The translations under genes and the position numbers were made by a program. A stretch of DNA of 64,000 bases from Tepidiphilus margaritifer DSM 15129 (GTDB lineage Bacteria > Pseudomonadota > Gammaproteobacteria > Burkholderiales > Rhodocyclaceae), in contig NZ_AUDR01000015.1 of the NCBI RefSeq assembly GCF_000425565.1, forward strand, positions 124,001 through 188,000, in the 5' to 3' direction. Shown here piece by piece: positions 32,130-41,607 of this stretch. Each line of letters opens with the position of its first letter. Positions within the stretch are counted from its first letter, which is position 1. The notes below the pieces were generated by a model that had not been told where the DNA came from, searched no databases, and worked only from the letters and a program-made list of their open reading frames with translations.

Positions 32130-33113
32130 TCATGTCCCGAAAACGTCTTCGAGGCACGAGGCGTCGAGCACGCGGTCAAGCCAGGTTTCCAGTTCGTCAG
32201 GCGTGGCATGCTGCAGGCGCTGCTGCACCCAGCCGGGCAGAGGGCCAAAGCGGCGCGTGAGCATGCGCTGCAGCGCTAGCGCTTCGCCCTGCAAGACGCC
32301 TTTTTGCAGCCCCTGTTGCAATCCTTTTTGCAGCCCCTGTTGCAGCGCGCTTTGCTCGCGCTGTTTCATCTGTTCTTTGATACGTTCGGCGAATTGCATG
32401 GTCACTTCCCCCAGGTCGTAGGATTCGGGCACGTCGAGCTCGGGTTTGAGGTCTCGTAGCAGGTACTCGCGTATCCAGAGCGCGAGAATACGCTGAAGTT
32501 CCGGATCGCCCGCGAACCAGGCGCGCATCGCCGCGCCCAGCCGAGCGATGTCTTCGGCCGTCTCTTGCCGCTTGAGCCGGATGGTGGCAGCCACGGCGTT
32601 TTGCAGGCTCGCGAGCACTTCGTCACTATAGGCGTTTTCATCGACGAGGAAGTAGGCAAGCCGCGGCAGGTAGTTTCCCAGAATCCCCGGCGGGTGCTCG
32701 GGCAGGAGCTCGGCGAGGTCTGTGGGGGCGCTCCAGCGCTCTTCGCCGGTGTAGAAGACGATCGGCAAGACCGGCGGTAGTTTCTTTCCTTGGACTCGTC
32801 CGCCCTTGATGAGGTCTTGGTAGAGCAGCCCCACGTAGGTGAGCATGCGCACGGCCATCCAGGGGTCTACGCTGCTTTGGAATTCGATCAGGAAGTAGAG
32901 GTAGAGCCAGTCTTCGCCCGTCTTCACCCGCCAGAGGACGTCGTCGGCGCGCTCGCGCAGGTCGTCGCTCACGTAGCTCGCGGGGACTTTTTCCAGGGTA
33001 CTGAAGTCGAGCCGCCCCAGACCTTCGGCGGGCAGGAACCCTTCGATGAGGTGCTGCACCACCTTGGGCGAGGAGAAGAGATGCTTGTAGCTCGCGTCGT
33101 GACGGGCATTCAT
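32130..33113 (-). CDS. Rpn-family recombination-promoting nuclease / putative transposase, copy 1
   Basis: 327 residues, YhgA-like (Transposase_31/PD-(D/E)XK) family. The start [19 protein letters not shown] is followed by the nuclease core [35 protein letters not shown] and a C-terminal part with LQKG/LQQG repeats, then [19 protein letters not shown]. It is nearly identical at DNA level to copy 2 over most of its length, differing in a patch after VQHL and in the repeat number. The start at 33113 matches the MKARHD start of copy 2; ATG 33122 is an alternative. RpnA relatives are DNA endonucleases promoting RecA-independent recombination. Confidence 0.85.
   Translation of the reverse strand: MNARHDASYKHLFSSPKVVQHLIEGFLPAEGLGRLDFSTLEKVPASYVSDDLRERADDVLWRVKTGEDWLYLYFLIEFQSSVDPWMAVRMLTYVGLLYQDLIKGGRVQGKKLPPVLPIVFYTGEERWSAPTDLAELLPEHPPGILGNYLPRLAYFLVDENAYSDEVLASLQNAVAATIRLKRQETAEDIARLGAAMRAWFAGDPELQRILALWIREYLLRDLKPELDVPESYDLGEVTMQFAERIKEQMKQREQSALQQGLQKGLQQGLQKGVLQGEALALQRMLTRRFGPLPGWVQQRLQHATPDELETWLDRVLDASCLEDVFGT
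32299..32346 (-). repeat. 24-bp tandem repeat inside Rpn copy 1
   Basis: Two adjacent 24-bp units encode the 8-residue repeat LQKGLQQG; only the last two bases differ. Copy 2 and the remnant carry fewer or altered units at the same place, so the tract varies in length between paralogues. Confidence 0.8.
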
Positions 33114-33173
33114 GTTTGCCATTGTAATACGGGTTGCCACGTAACGCACGTGCGCCCAGGCTCGATCAAAAGC

Positions 33174-34472
33174 TCACAGCCTGCCCTCCACCGCCTCCCT
33201 CGGCAGCATGTGTTTCACGTCATACACCACCCCGCCCGCCTTCAGCCACGCACGGATCGCCCCTGCTCCCATCTCGCGGTATTGGCGGTGCGCCACGGCG
33301 AGCACAATGGCGTCGTAGGTGCCGAGCTTTGGCTTCAGGGTGAGTTCGAGTCCGTATTCGTGCCGAGCTTCTTGCGGGTCGGCCCAGGGGTCGTGCACGT
33401 CGACGTTCATGCCGTAGTCTTGGAGTTCGGCGATGAGGTCGATCACGCGGGTGTTTCTGAGGTCGGGGCAGTTTTCCTTGAAGGTGAGCCCGAGCACGAG
33501 CGCGCGGGCGCCTTCGACGGGGCGGCGGCGTTTGATGAGGAGTTTGACCACGCGCCCGGCGACGTAGGCGCCCATGGCGTCGTTGAGCCGGCGCCCGGCG
33601 AGGATGATCTCGGGGTGGTGCCCGACTTCTTGCGCTTTGTGCGTAAGGTAGTAGGGGTCGACGCCGATGCAGTGCCCGCCGACCAAGCCGGGGCGAAACG
33701 GCAGGAAGTTCCACTTGGTGCCGGCCGCTTCCAGCACGGCTTGGGTGTCGATGCCCAGTTTATCGAAGAGGATGGCGAGTTCGTTGATCAGCGCAATGTT
33801 GACGTCGCGCTGGGTGTTTTCGATCACCTTGGCGGCTTCGGCCACCTTGATGCTGGGGGCCTTGTGCGTGCCGGCGGTGATGATTTCGCGGTAGAGGGCG
33901 TCGACGCGCTCGGCGGCTTCGGGCGTGGAGCCGGAGGTGACTTTCTTGATGGTGGGAAGGCGGTGCTCGGGGTCGCCGGGGTTGATGCGCTCGGGGCTGT
34001 AGCCGACGGTGAAGTCGCGGTTGAAGACGAGGCCGGAGGCGCGCTCCAACACCGGCACGCAGTCTTCTTCGGTGCAGCCGGGATAGACGGTGGATTCATA
34101 GATGACGAGATCGCCCGGTTTGAGCGCTTTGCCCACCGTTTCACTGGCCGCGAGTAGCGCGGTGAGGTCGGGGCGCTTGTGCCGGTCGATGGGCGTGGGC
34201 ACCGTGACGATGAAGACGGTGCAGCGCGCGAGTTCCGCCGAGTCGTCGGTGAAGCGGAGGTGACGGGCGGCGGCGAGTTCTTCGGCGGAAACTTCGCGCG
34301 TGCGGTCGAGCCCGCGACGCAGTTCTTCGATGCGGGTGCGCTTGAGGTCGTAGCCGATCACGGGGCGGCATTTGCCGAATTCGACGGCGAGCGGCAGGCC
34401 GACGTAGCCGAGGCCGATTACCGCCAAGGGGGCGGCTGGAGAAGAGGGTTGGTCAGTGGGATGTGCGTTCAT
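33174..34472 (-). CDS. tviB: UDP-N-acetylhexosamine 6-dehydrogenase (TviB/WbpO type)
   Basis: 432 residues. Oxidises UDP-GlcNAc or UDP-GalNAc at C6 to the uronic acid for surface polysaccharide. N-terminal NAD motif [46 protein letters not shown], and the catalytic Cys in [19 protein letters not shown]. The C-terminal domain has [16 protein letters not shown]. TviB-type motifs separate it from UDP-glucose dehydrogenase. Its start overlaps the stop of Rpn copy 2 (ATGA). No other polysaccharide genes are adjacent except gmhB 1.0 kb upstream, so it looks isolated. Confidence 0.93.
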   Translation of the reverse strand: MNAHPTDQPSSPAAPLAVIGLGYVGLPLAVEFGKCRPVIGYDLKRTRIEELRRGLDRTREVSAEELAAARHLRFTDDSAELARCTVFIVTVPTPIDRHKRPDLTALLAASETVGKALKPGDLVIYESTVYPGCTEEDCVPVLERASGLVFNRDFTVGYSPERINPGDPEHRLPTIKKVTSGSTPEAAERVDALYREIITAGTHKAPSIKVAEAAKVIENTQRDVNIALINELAILFDKLGIDTQAVLEAAGTKWNFLPFRPGLVGGHCIGVDPYYLTHKAQEVGHHPEIILAGRRLNDAMGAYVAGRVVKLLIKRRRPVEGARALVLGLTFKENCPDLRNTRVIDLIAELQDYGMNVDVHDPWADPQEARHEYGLELTLKPKLGTYDAIVLAVAHRQYREMGAGAIRAWLKAGGVVYDVKHMLPREAVEGRL

Positions 34473-35428
34473 GGAGCAAATACGTCTTCGAGACGCTGCG
34501 CATCGAGCACCCGGTCAAGCCAGGTTTCCAGCTCGTCAGGCGTGGCATGCTTCAGGCGCTGCTGCACCCAGCCGGGCAGAGGGCCAAAGCGGCGCGTGAG
34601 CATGCGCTGCAGCGCTAGCGCTTCGCCTTCGAGGCGTCCTTCGATTTTTCCTTGTAGCAGCGCACTCTGCTCGCGCTGTTTCATCTGTTCTTTGATGCGT
34701 TCGGCGAATTGCATGGTCACTTCCCCCAGGTCGTAGGATTCGGGCACGTCGAGCTCGGGTTTGAGGTCTCGTAGCAGGTACTCGCGTATCCAGAGCGCGA
34801 GAATACGCTGAAGTTCCGGATCGCACGCGAACCAGGCGCGCATCGCTGCGCCCAGCCGAGCGATGTCTTCAGCCGTCTCTTGCCGCTTGAGCCGGATGGT
34901 GGCAGCCACGGCGTTTTGTAGGCTCGCGAGCACTTCGTCACTATAGGCGTTTTCATCGACGAGGAAGTAGGCAAGCCGCGGCAGGTAGTTTCCGAGGATC
35001 CCCGGCGGGTGCTCGGGCAGGAGCTCGGCGAGGTCGGTGGGGGCGCGCCAGCGCTCTTCGCCGGTGTAGAAGACGATCGGCAAGACCGGCGGTAGGCGTC
35101 TGCCTTGGACTCGTCCACCCTTGATGAGGTCTTGGTAGAGCAGCCCCACGTAGGTGAGCATGCGCACGGCCATCCAGGGGTCGACGCTGCTCTGGAATTC
35201 GATCAGGAAGTAGAGGTAGAGCCAGTCTTCGCCGGTCTTCACCCGCCAGAGGACGTCGTCGGCGCGCTCGCGCAGGTCGTCGCTCACGTAGCTTGCGGGG
35301 ATTTTTTCCAGGGTGGTGAAGTCGAGCCGCTTCATCCAGTCGTCGGGGATGAAGCCTTCGACGAGGTGCTGCACCACCTTGGGCGATGAGAAGAGGTGTT
35401 TGTAGCTGGCGTCGTGTCGGGCTTTCAT
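34469..35428 (-). CDS. Rpn-family recombination-promoting nuclease / putative transposase, copy 2
   Basis: 319 residues, near-identical to copy 1 from [20 protein letters not shown] to the tail [20 protein letters not shown]. Differences are concentrated in residues 20-37 ([14 protein letters not shown]) and in the C-terminal repeat, here [17 protein letters not shown]. The nuclease core [11 protein letters not shown] is intact. Its stop overlaps the tviB start, so it is translationally coupled to a cell-envelope gene. It begins 19 nt after gmhB. Copies 1 and 2 are direct repeats flanking tviB. Confidence 0.85.
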   Translation of the reverse strand: MKARHDASYKHLFSSPKVVQHLVEGFIPDDWMKRLDFTTLEKIPASYVSDDLRERADDVLWRVKTGEDWLYLYFLIEFQSSVDPWMAVRMLTYVGLLYQDLIKGGRVQGRRLPPVLPIVFYTGEERWRAPTDLAELLPEHPPGILGNYLPRLAYFLVDENAYSDEVLASLQNAVAATIRLKRQETAEDIARLGAAMRAWFACDPELQRILALWIREYLLRDLKPELDVPESYDLGEVTMQFAERIKEQMKQREQSALLQGKIEGRLEGEALALQRMLTRRFGPLPGWVQQRLKHATPDELETWLDRVLDAQRLEDVFAP

Positions 35429-35447
35429 AAAGCATTATAACCGATCT

Positions 35448-36026
35448 TCATGAATTTGGCATGCCATTTTTCAACGTAGGCATCCGCTCCACCACCTCGC
35501 TCAGCCCCGAGACCCGTTGCGCTTCCGGCAAGGAGGAGAGATCCTTGTCCTGTCCTGGCGGCACGACGAGGTAGAGGGAAGGAATGCCCGCGGCGCGGCC
35601 GGCTTCGAGGTCGCTGAGCTTGTCACCCACCAGGAGCGAACGGGACAAGTCGATGCCGTGCTCTTGGGCAGCACGCAGGATCATACCGGGTTCGGGCTTG
35701 CGGCAGGAGCAGGCGATGGCATAGTCCGACACGCTGCCTTGAGGGTGATGCGGGCAGTAATAGATCCCGGTAAGCTCGATGCCCTGTTCGCGCAAGAAAG
35801 CACGCATCCGTTCGTGCAGGGCGAGGACGTCGGCTTCCGAGCACAGGCCGCGGGCGACGGCGGATTGATTGGTGATGACGACGAGGAGATAGCCTTGCTG
35901 CTGCAGCCGGCGCAGGGCATCGATCGCACCGGGCAGGAAGGAAAAGTCTTCCCAGCGATGGACGTAGCCGCGATCTTCGTTGAGGACGCCATCGCGGTCG
36001 AGGAAGACGGCCGGTTTGCCGTTCAT
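35448..36026 (-). CDS. gmhB: D-glycero-beta-D-manno-heptose 1,7-bisphosphate 7-phosphatase
   Basis: HAD-family phosphatase of 192 residues in the ADP-heptose pathway for LPS inner core. Motif I AVFLDRDGVLNED, motif II VVITNQSAVARG, the zinc ligands CPHHPQ and CSCRKPEPGM, and motif IV LLVGDKLSDLEAG are all present. The ATG at 36026 is the last Met before motif I, and starts 8 nt after the dehydrogenase gene upstream. Confidence 0.94.
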   Translation of the reverse strand: MNGKPAVFLDRDGVLNEDRGYVHRWEDFSFLPGAIDALRRLQQQGYLLVVITNQSAVARGLCSEADVLALHERMRAFLREQGIELTGIYYCPHHPQGSVSDYAIACSCRKPEPGMILRAAQEHGIDLSRSLLVGDKLSDLEAGRAAGIPSLYLVVPPGQDKDLSSLPEAQRVSGLSEVVERMPTLKNGMPNS

Positions 36027-36034
36027 GCTCGGTC

Positions 36035-36916
36035 TCAACGCCCCTGCCCTCCTCTCATCTGCTCGAAGAGCTTGAGCACGGCGATCGAATCTTCCTCGCC
36101 TAGACCAGCGCCGACGAGGGCGTTGAACCATTGCGCGGCCACCGCCGACAGGGGCGCGGGAACACCACTGCGGTGGGCTTCGTCGAGCACGATGCGCATG
36201 TCTTTTTGGTGCATCCAGGCCTTGAAACCCGGGCGGAAGTTGCGCTCGAGCATGCGGGCGCCATGGTTTTCCAGGACACGGGAGTAGGCCGAGCCGCCCA
36301 AGAGCGCCGTGCGCACGCGGCTGGGATCGACGCCTTCGGAGCGAGCGAGGTTGAAGGCTTCGGCCACGGCCACCACGGTGACGCCAGTGAGGATCTGGTT
36401 GCAGGCTTTGGCGACTTGTCCGGCGCCGCTTTCGCCGATCCAGGTGATGGTGCGCCCCATGGCTTCGAAGAGCGGTCGTACGGTGGCGAAGGCGGCTTCG
36501 TCACCGCCGACCATGAAGGTGAGCGTGCCCTCGATGGCGCCGATCTCGCCACCGGAGACGGGGGCATCGAGCAGGCACACGCCGCGCTCGGCCAGCCGCG
36601 CCGCGATGCGGCGTGCCGCTTCGGGCGCGATGGTGCTGCAATCGACGTGGATGTGCCCCGGCTGGGCACCGGCGGCCACGCCGTGTTCGCCCAGCGTGAC
36701 TTCTTCCACATCCGGGGCGTCGGCCACCATGGAGAAGGTGATGCGCACGGCGCGGGCGAGTTCGGCCGGGGAATCCGCAGCAATCGCACCAAGCGCGATG
36801 AGCGGCGCCATCGATTCACTGCGCCGCGCCCAGACGTGCACCCGGTGCCCCGCGCGCAGGAGGTTGAGCGCCATGGGGCGCCCCATCAGACCGAGACCGA
36901 TGAAACCGACGTCCAT
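36035..36916 (-). CDS. NAD(P)-dependent beta-hydroxyacid dehydrogenase (tartronate semialdehyde reductase-like)
   Basis: 293 residues of the 3-hydroxyisobutyrate dehydrogenase/GarR family. Cofactor motif VGFIGLGLMGRPMALNL at the start, substrate-binding DAPVSGGEIGAIEGTL, and the catalytic Lys in GAGQVAKACNQIL. The C-terminus has the helical dimer domain. Substrate could be tartronate semialdehyde, 3-hydroxyisobutyrate or a related acid; motifs do not decide. The start follows AAGGAGAA. It sits 29 nt after the EAL protein gene. Confidence 0.88.
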   Translation of the reverse strand: MDVGFIGLGLMGRPMALNLLRAGHRVHVWARRSESMAPLIALGAIAADSPAELARAVRITFSMVADAPDVEEVTLGEHGVAAGAQPGHIHVDCSTIAPEAARRIAARLAERGVCLLDAPVSGGEIGAIEGTLTFMVGGDEAAFATVRPLFEAMGRTITWIGESGAGQVAKACNQILTGVTVVAVAEAFNLARSEGVDPSRVRTALLGGSAYSRVLENHGARMLERNFRPGFKAWMHQKDMRIVLDEAHRSGVPAPLSAVAAQWFNALVGAGLGEEDSIAVLKLFEQMRGGQGR

Positions 36917-36945
36917 GAGATGTTCTCCTTCGTGCTGAAGCGAAA

Positions 36946-39732
36946 TCAAGGCAAGGGAACGGGTTTGCCGACTGCATAACCTTGCAGAAAATCGACCCCG
37001 AGTTCCGTAAGGCAACGGGCGAGCTCGGGAGTGCTGACGAATTCGGCCACGACCTGCATCTCGGTTTCGTGGGCGAAGTGGACGACAGCGGCAACGACTC
37101 GTCGGACCTTGTCTTCTCGCACCACCTTGGTGACGAGCGAGCCGTCGAGCTTGAGGTAATCGGGCGAGAGTTCGACGAGCGTGGCCAGGTTGGAGTAACC
37201 GCTGCCGAAATCATCGACGGCGAGCTGCGCGCCGTAGCGCCGGATGTCTTCGGTGAAGGCGCGCACTCGGGCGAAATCCTTGATCGCCTCGCTCTCGGTA
37301 ATCTCGAAGGTGAGCCGCTCTCCTTCGTGTTGCTCCAAGCGTTCGAGAAGATAGGCGTAAGTCTCGCCGTCGGCGAGGTCGATCGCCGAGAGGTTGACGG
37401 AAATTTGGCTGCCCGTGCGTCGGGCCGCTTCCAAGGCGAGGTCGAAGACACGCCGGGTGAGTCGACCGTAATGGGCCGTGGGTTTGATGATGTCGAGGAA
37501 TGCGCCGGGACAGAGGATCTGACCATTGCGGTCGTGCAGGCGCACCAGCGCCTCGTATTTGGGCACGGCCAGGGTGGATCGCACGGGGACGATGGGTTGG
37601 AAGTAGCAAAGAATGCGGGATTCGGCCAACGCTGCCTTGACTTCGTTGATCCAGAAGCGGTTGTTGAGGTAGGACTGATCATGGGCGTTGAAGACGAGAA
37701 TGCGGTCGCGCACTCCTTCTTCTTTGGCTTTGTGCAGCGCCGCCTCGGCAAGCGCGAGCAGGTGATCCTCGCCCACCGCCATGCCGAAATAAAGGTCGAT
37801 GTCGACCTCCTCCCCGTCCATCCCCGGCATGGGCAGACTGCGCAAAGCGCGGCCGGCGGCCAGGAGTTCGGCCTCGAAGGCCGCAAGCGGCAGCCCCGGC
37901 GGGGGAATGAAGGCAAAGCCTGCGCCGTAGTCGCGATAGACGCGAATGCCGAGCGGTTTGAATCGCTGCTGCAGACGCACGGCCAGTTCGATGATCACCC
38001 GATCACCCGCTTCGAAGCCGTAGTAATCATTGATCGATTTGAAGGCGGCGACGTCGGCCAAGGCGAGGAGATGGCATCGACCGCGTTCGAGATCGTCGAT
38101 GAGCTGGTTGCGGTTGGGCAGGCCGGTAAGGCGGTCGGTGCGCTGCTGCGCGAGGAGCTGCTGGCTGACGATGATCTCGGTGACGTCCTCGGCGATGCCG
38201 ATGTATTCGACGATTTCGCCATTCTCGTCGAGCAGAGGGATGATGGTCGCCTTTAGATAGTAGGTGCGCCCTTCCTTGCTGCGATTCTGGATGATGCCGC
38301 GCCAGATCTGCTTGTCCGTGATGGTGCGCCACAGCTCTTCATAGACCGCCCGCGGCATGTCGGGGTGGTGCAGGAGGCGGTGGGTGTGGCCGATGAGCTC
38401 ATCGGCCCGATAGCCGCTGACCCGCTCGAAGAGGGCGTTGACGTAGGTGATGCGCCCTTGGAGGTCGGTACGCGAGACGATGGCGCTCTGATCGAGGGCG
38501 TAGCGGTACTGCTCGAGAAAGGTGAGGGATTGGGAGAGCTCTTGGGCCGTGACGTCGCTGAGCCGGGCGAGCGCCCGCAGCGTGAGATTGGGTTCGGGAA
38601 GATGGCGCTGCAAGGGGATGGGATGCGGCTGGATCGTGTCCGTTTCGGCGAGCACCACCACAGTGCAGGTCATGTTCAGCAGGCGGTTGTCCCGCGGCAG
38701 ATGGAAAAATTCGCCATAGGTAAAGAATCCCGCCGCCGGCGCCACGGCGGCAAGGGGAGCGAGTTCGAGCGGGGTGTGCTCCCCGAGATAGAGCCGCCGG
38801 CCGAGGCAAGAAAAAACGTAGACGGCCTCGGCGGGCACGCTGCGGGTGATCTGCTGCGCGGTGGCGTGAGCGCGCTCGAGGAGGGTGAAGATGTCGCCGA
38901 CGCCGAAGCGCACCGGCTGTTCGGGGCGCAGGGTTCCGCCAAAGCGCAAGGCGCCATCCTCGCTCAACCCCACGGGAAGGCGGGCGACGTCGAGGCCGCG
39001 TTGGCGGGCGATGAGGGGGAACGAGGCCAGCGACAGAGGGATCTGCTGCAGGACTTCTTCGCCGAGGTAGTGGCGATACACGTCGAGCACGGGCTTGCCG
39101 TCGATCTCGTAGACGCATTCACCGCGACTGCGCGTGAGGCGCATGGGCTTGCCCGCCGGGGTGAAGTTGAGGAGCGACTCGGTGCGCAGGCGCAAGCGCT
39201 CCCCGCTCAGGGCGGCGAGCACCATGCCGCGGGAATGGACTTCATTGCCGTGGATGACGAAGGAGCTCCGAAAGAGGACGGTGTCGGCAGCGATGCCGCC
39301 GGCCACGACCAGATCGGGGGCGGTGCGTGCGAGCCCTTCGAGGAAGGCTTCGGGATTTTCATGCAGGATGTTGCCGAATGCAAGGAGCAGCCGAACTCCG
39401 CGGGCGGCGAGTTCGGCGCCGAGCCGCTCTCCGTCCGCGGCCTCGGCCTGGGGAAGGTGGTGCGTTTCGATCTCCGTGTGCTCGAAGATCGACACCGAGA
39501 GTACGATGCCTTCGTCGTGGATGTGCTCACCGCCGATCGCTCCGGCCGTGGACGCGCCGATCACGGCAAAACCGCGCAAAGCCTGCAGGCGGTCGAGTAC
39601 GGGACGCAAGGTCTGCGGCTCGACCCCCGCGGTGAAGACCTGGACGAGCCCCCGCCGGCGGGCAAGGCCGTGCGTGTCGATGAACGCATCGAGTTCGGCG
39701 GCGTCGCGATAGACGTGGATGAGGTGTTCCAT
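36946..39732 (-). CDS. FIST-PAS-GGDEF(degenerate)-EAL signalling protein
   Basis: 928 residues, no membrane segment seen. FIST N and C sensor domains (about 1-380, with GFAVIGASTAGAI, VAGGIAADT and AAGFFTYGEFFH), a PAS domain (about 420-530, ITYVNALFERVSGYRADELI), a GGDEF-like domain whose active site reads YGAGF near residue 604, and an EAL domain (about 700-928) with YEALVRL, FEITESE, VDDFGSGYSNL, YLKLDGS and LQGYAVGKP. The cyclase site is lost while the phosphodiesterase residues look intact, so it should lower c-di-GMP in response to a small ligand, possibly an amino acid. Downstream of the chemoreceptor gene. Confidence 0.9.
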   Translation of the reverse strand: MEHLIHVYRDAAELDAFIDTHGLARRRGLVQVFTAGVEPQTLRPVLDRLQALRGFAVIGASTAGAIGGEHIHDEGIVLSVSIFEHTEIETHHLPQAEAADGERLGAELAARGVRLLLAFGNILHENPEAFLEGLARTAPDLVVAGGIAADTVLFRSSFVIHGNEVHSRGMVLAALSGERLRLRTESLLNFTPAGKPMRLTRSRGECVYEIDGKPVLDVYRHYLGEEVLQQIPLSLASFPLIARQRGLDVARLPVGLSEDGALRFGGTLRPEQPVRFGVGDIFTLLERAHATAQQITRSVPAEAVYVFSCLGRRLYLGEHTPLELAPLAAVAPAAGFFTYGEFFHLPRDNRLLNMTCTVVVLAETDTIQPHPIPLQRHLPEPNLTLRALARLSDVTAQELSQSLTFLEQYRYALDQSAIVSRTDLQGRITYVNALFERVSGYRADELIGHTHRLLHHPDMPRAVYEELWRTITDKQIWRGIIQNRSKEGRTYYLKATIIPLLDENGEIVEYIGIAEDVTEIIVSQQLLAQQRTDRLTGLPNRNQLIDDLERGRCHLLALADVAAFKSINDYYGFEAGDRVIIELAVRLQQRFKPLGIRVYRDYGAGFAFIPPPGLPLAAFEAELLAAGRALRSLPMPGMDGEEVDIDLYFGMAVGEDHLLALAEAALHKAKEEGVRDRILVFNAHDQSYLNNRFWINEVKAALAESRILCYFQPIVPVRSTLAVPKYEALVRLHDRNGQILCPGAFLDIIKPTAHYGRLTRRVFDLALEAARRTGSQISVNLSAIDLADGETYAYLLERLEQHEGERLTFEITESEAIKDFARVRAFTEDIRRYGAQLAVDDFGSGYSNLATLVELSPDYLKLDGSLVTKVVREDKVRRVVAAVVHFAHETEMQVVAEFVSTPELARCLTELGVDFLQGYAVGKPVPLP

Positions 39733-39817
39733 CGGGCTCTCTGGGGACGGGGATAGGCCCCCAACAAGGCGTAACTATACCCGACGAACGCCTACTTATC
39801 TTCTCATGGCATAAGGT

Positions 39818-41434
39818 TCACGCGCGGAAGGATTGCTGCAGCCCCTCTTCGGCCTGACGCGCGACTTCGAGGAGAAGTTTCGCCTTTTCTTCGCTGTCGC
39901 TCGCCCGCTCGGCCGCCCCGTCGGCCGCCTGTGCCGCCTGTTCGACCTGTTGGGCGAGCAGTTGCGCCGCCTTGGCTTGCTCCTCGATGGCGTGCGACAT
40001 GGAAGAGACGGCCTCGCGCGCTGCGTCGATCGCCGAGGAGATGGCGCGCAGTTCGCCTTCGACACTGGCGGCGAGCGTCTCGCCCTCCTCCACCCGCTCG
40101 CGTACCTGGGCCATCTGGGCGCTGGCGTCGTTGGATTGCTGCTGGACCTGGTCGATGATCTCGCGGATCTCGCGGGTGGACGCGGCGGTGCGTTCGGCGA
40201 GCTTGCGCACTTCATCGGCGACTACGGCAAAGCCGCGCCCGTATTCTCCGGCCCGCGCGGCTTCGATGGCGGCGTTCAAGGCGAGGAGATTGGTCTGGTC
40301 GGCGATTTCCTGGATCGTCTGGGCGATCGAGGAAATGTGCTGCGCTTGTTCGATGAGGGCCGACACGGAAGTTCCCGCCCGTTGCGTGATCTCGACGATG
40401 TCGCGCATCTGGTGCGCCGTGCGCTCGATGATGGCCACGCCGGCCAGGCTGCGCTGCTGTGATTGTATGGCGCGCTCGTCGGCGAGGTGCGCCATTTCGT
40501 TGAGCCGGTCGATGTTGGCCGAGAGTTCCTCGATGGCGGCGGCCATCTTCTCCGAATTCTCGGCGGCCAAGGCGGCGGCACGACGGGCTTCGGCCGCGTC
40601 CGTGCTTTGTTCTTCCGCGGCGGAGCGTACCCGGGCCAAGACGGCCCGCTGGGCGAGGACCAGGTCGCGGATGGCGTCGCGCAGGCGCCCGATGGCGGCG
40701 ATGATGCGGCCGAGTTCGTCGTCGGAGGCAGGCGGCAATACCGCGGTGAGATCGCGCCGATCGACCACCGCGCCCACCGCCTCTTCGGCCTCGGCCAAAC
40801 GGCGGCGCAGCATGCGATCCATCACGATGCCCAACGCCAGCGCAAAAGCGACCAGCGCCGCAGAGGAGACCGTCACCAAGGTGGACCAGAACGCCGCTTC
40901 ACGGCGATATTTTTCGAATTCCTCGTCGTTGGCCTTTTCACGCCAGACGATGCGTTGATCGAGCCTGGCCTTGATGTCGCGCCAGGCGGGATTGAGCTCT
41001 TGTAGCAGGATTTGGCGCGCCGCCTCGACGTCGCCGCGATCTACGGCCGCCTGCAGCCGCTGCACGGCCGGCACGACGCGGTTCTTCCAATCGGCGAGCA
41101 TCCCTTGGAGGTCTTCCCGGACTTCCTTGCGCCGGGCCTTGGCGATGACTCCTTCGAGCAGGCGGGGAAATTCATCCACCCCTTTGCGCAAGTTTTCCTT
41201 GGCCTGCGCATCCTCAGGGAGCAGCACGACCCCCCTGGCGGCGGCCTGCAACTGGATGCCCGCGCGGTTCGCCTCGCGCATGTCGACGGTGTTGGGCAGA
41301 ATGACCGTCTGCGTCGTGAGCAGGTGCCCGGCGAGCATGTCGCGCGTGTACCAGGAGACCCAGCCCGTGGCCCCGCTGCCGAGGACGATCGCCCCCATGC
41401 TGGCCATGAGGGCGGTTCGCAGTTTGATCGCCAT
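39818..41434 (-). CDS. Methyl-accepting chemotaxis protein
   Basis: 538-residue chemoreceptor. Membrane segment 1 near residues 8-30, a periplasmic four-helix-bundle-like sensor (about 35-188), membrane segment 2 ([20 protein letters not shown]), a HAMP-like linker, then the signalling domain with the hairpin tip [20 protein letters not shown] and [20 protein letters not shown]. The ligand is not predictable. It is transcribed from a sigma-28 promoter at 41477-41503 and lies 85 nt upstream of the FIST-EAL gene, so the two may be co-expressed. Confidence 0.93.
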   Translation of the reverse strand: MAIKLRTALMASMGAIVLGSGATGWVSWYTRDMLAGHLLTTQTVILPNTVDMREANRAGIQLQAAARGVVLLPEDAQAKENLRKGVDEFPRLLEGVIAKARRKEVREDLQGMLADWKNRVVPAVQRLQAAVDRGDVEAARQILLQELNPAWRDIKARLDQRIVWREKANDEEFEKYRREAAFWSTLVTVSSAALVAFALALGIVMDRMLRRRLAEAEEAVGAVVDRRDLTAVLPPASDDELGRIIAAIGRLRDAIRDLVLAQRAVLARVRSAAEEQSTDAAEARRAAALAAENSEKMAAAIEELSANIDRLNEMAHLADERAIQSQQRSLAGVAIIERTAHQMRDIVEITQRAGTSVSALIEQAQHISSIAQTIQEIADQTNLLALNAAIEAARAGEYGRGFAVVADEVRKLAERTAASTREIREIIDQVQQQSNDASAQMAQVRERVEEGETLAASVEGELRAISSAIDAAREAVSSMSHAIEEQAKAAQLLAQQVEQAAQAADGAAERASDSEEKAKLLLEVARQAEEGLQQSFRA

Positions 41435-41476
41435 CGCTTTGCTCCCAGAGATTCGAGGTTCTATCTACTTCGTTGG

Positions 41477-41503
41477 TTATCGACCACTGGAGGAAAAACT
41501 TGA
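41477..41503 (-). promoter_or_regulatory. Sigma-28 (FliA) flagellar promoter for the chemoreceptor
   Basis: Minus strand TCAAGTTT (41496-41503), exactly 11 bp, GTCGATAA (41477-41484), against the FliA consensus TAAAGTTT-N11-GCCGATAA: one mismatch in each element. The start would be near 41470, 36 nt upstream of the receptor ATG. Confidence 0.75.
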
Positions 41504-41607
41504 GCCCCAGCCGGCCTTGGCACGAACTTTTTGCCTTGCCGCGGCATCTGAATGGTCAGGACGGCGCATGCTATGATTGATCGTTTCAATTCTCGCGGGG
41601 AATATCG

